A stretch of DNA of 29,953 nt from Euplotes cf. woodruffi 2 WChen-2021 (taxonomy: Eukaryota > Ciliophora > Spirotrichea > Euplotida > Euplotidae), in NCBI GenBank assembly GCA_021441665.1, contig JAGYYN010012324.1:1-29953 (forward strand), read 5' to 3'. A program made the position numbers and the translations under genes. Positions within the stretch are counted from its first letter, which is position 1, and every line of letters starts with the position of its first letter. This document shows, one piece after another, positions 29,441 to 29,953 of this stretch. Under the pieces are notes generated by a model. That model did no database searches, was not told the DNA's origin, and saw nothing but the letters and a program-made list of their open reading frames with translations.

Positions 29441-29953
29441 TTATAGTGTAATTGTATCAAATAGACAGACTGGCTGCACTTGGTAAAATACGTATTCTGA
29501 CTCGCTATTTGCACAGCTTTCTTTGGGTGAAGTCTCGTCAAGGTCCAGAGAACTTATATTCCGCGATTTGAGATTACTGCCAATGTCTCAGAAGAAATCT
29601 TCAATTTTCAAGTGGTGGTTTGCAAGTTTTTCATCCTCCTTGAGGTCTCGCTTTTTTGTTAGTATACAGCTGGATAAACTCACTTCATCTGGCTTGATGG
29701 CTTTGCCTGTGGCTGAATCGAAGTTTTGGTTAGTGTTTTGAAGCAAATGAGGACTGAGGGGCTTTTCCTCATCAGAATTTAGTGAAACTAAGTTTCTCGC
29801 ATATTTTAGAATATCAGAGACTTTGATCCTTTCGTAAAGAAGCCTATCGAACTCAGACATCTGTTGGTACTCGGCATCTCTGGCTCTGAGTTTGTCTCTT
29901 ACTTTATCGTAAATGGTTTTTTCAGCTGGAGTCAGCTTATTAGTTACATTTTC
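29441..29953 (-). CDS. C-terminal part of a paralogue of the homeodomain-like protein
   Basis: About 170 residues are visible, entering from the right edge and ending at TAA 29441-29443, with one TGA-encoded Cys. The block YDKVRDKL...MSEFDRLLYERIKVSD aligns without gaps to the block after the homeodomain in the gene at 24763-25587 (11 of 16 identical over MSDIDKLLCERIKTSD). Downstream the two diverge, both being acidic and Ser-rich. The DNA-binding domain, if present, lies outside the window. Same strand and about 3.9 kb apart, so an old local duplication is likely. Confidence 0.8.

Noticed and set aside
1-29953. Tec-type transposons or other large mobile elements
   Set aside because: No transposase or recombinase motif and no long terminal inverted repeats were seen; only short IES-like inserts.

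Overview
The window reads as germline (micronuclear) DNA of a ciliate of the genus Euplotes. Four independent signs agree. (1) TGA is read as cysteine, with TAA and TAG as stops: in the RBR ubiquitin ligase at 26211-28031, in-frame TGA codons fall on invariant zinc-binding Cys positions of RING2. (2) Many reading frames are broken exactly at AAA-TAA or AAA-TAG and continue in the +1 frame, the known Euplotes frameshift signal; two coiled-coil genes carry five and four such sites. (3) Introns are tiny (23-44 nt is common). (4) Several genes are interrupted by AT-rich segments with a TA at each end, and removing the segment plus one TA restores the protein. These behave as internal eliminated sequences (IESs), and they explain why many unlinked-looking genes lie on one long molecule instead of on gene-sized somatic nanochromosomes.

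Layout: 1-414 (-) 5' part of an unknown gene with two likely IESs; 721-1690 (-) multi-pass membrane protein; 2129-8834 (-), possibly starting at 9088, a large NLR-like gene with a CHAT caspase-like protease domain, an NB-ARC STAND ATPase, a winged-helix-like region and a helical TPR-like tail, cut by at least five IESs; 9824-12354 (+) coiled-coil protein with five +1 frameshifts; 13270-14214 (-) HUS1-like checkpoint clamp subunit; 14600-16712 (-) acidic/coiled-coil protein with four +1 frameshifts; 16943-17883 (+) NIT2-type nitrilase (omega-amidase); 18137-19318 (-) basic, Tyr-rich protein; 19811-21010 (+) CaMKK-like protein kinase; 21332-22471 (+) coiled-coil protein; 22472-24762 gene-poor block; 24763-25587 (-) homeodomain-like protein; 26211-28031 (-) membrane-anchored RBR E3 ligase with two IESs; 28032-29440 gene-poor block; 29441 to the right edge (-) a paralogue of the homeodomain-like protein.

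The genes show no operon logic, as expected where each becomes its own nanochromosome. The outstanding locus is the CHAT-NB-ARC-TPR gene, which has the layout of an immune or cell-death receptor. The most instructive one is the RBR gene, where two TA-bounded insertions can be removed on paper to give a 397-residue protein with RING1 spacing intact. Exon structure in the C-terminal third of the NLR-like gene, in the left-edge gene and in the membrane-protein gene could not be fully resolved by eye.
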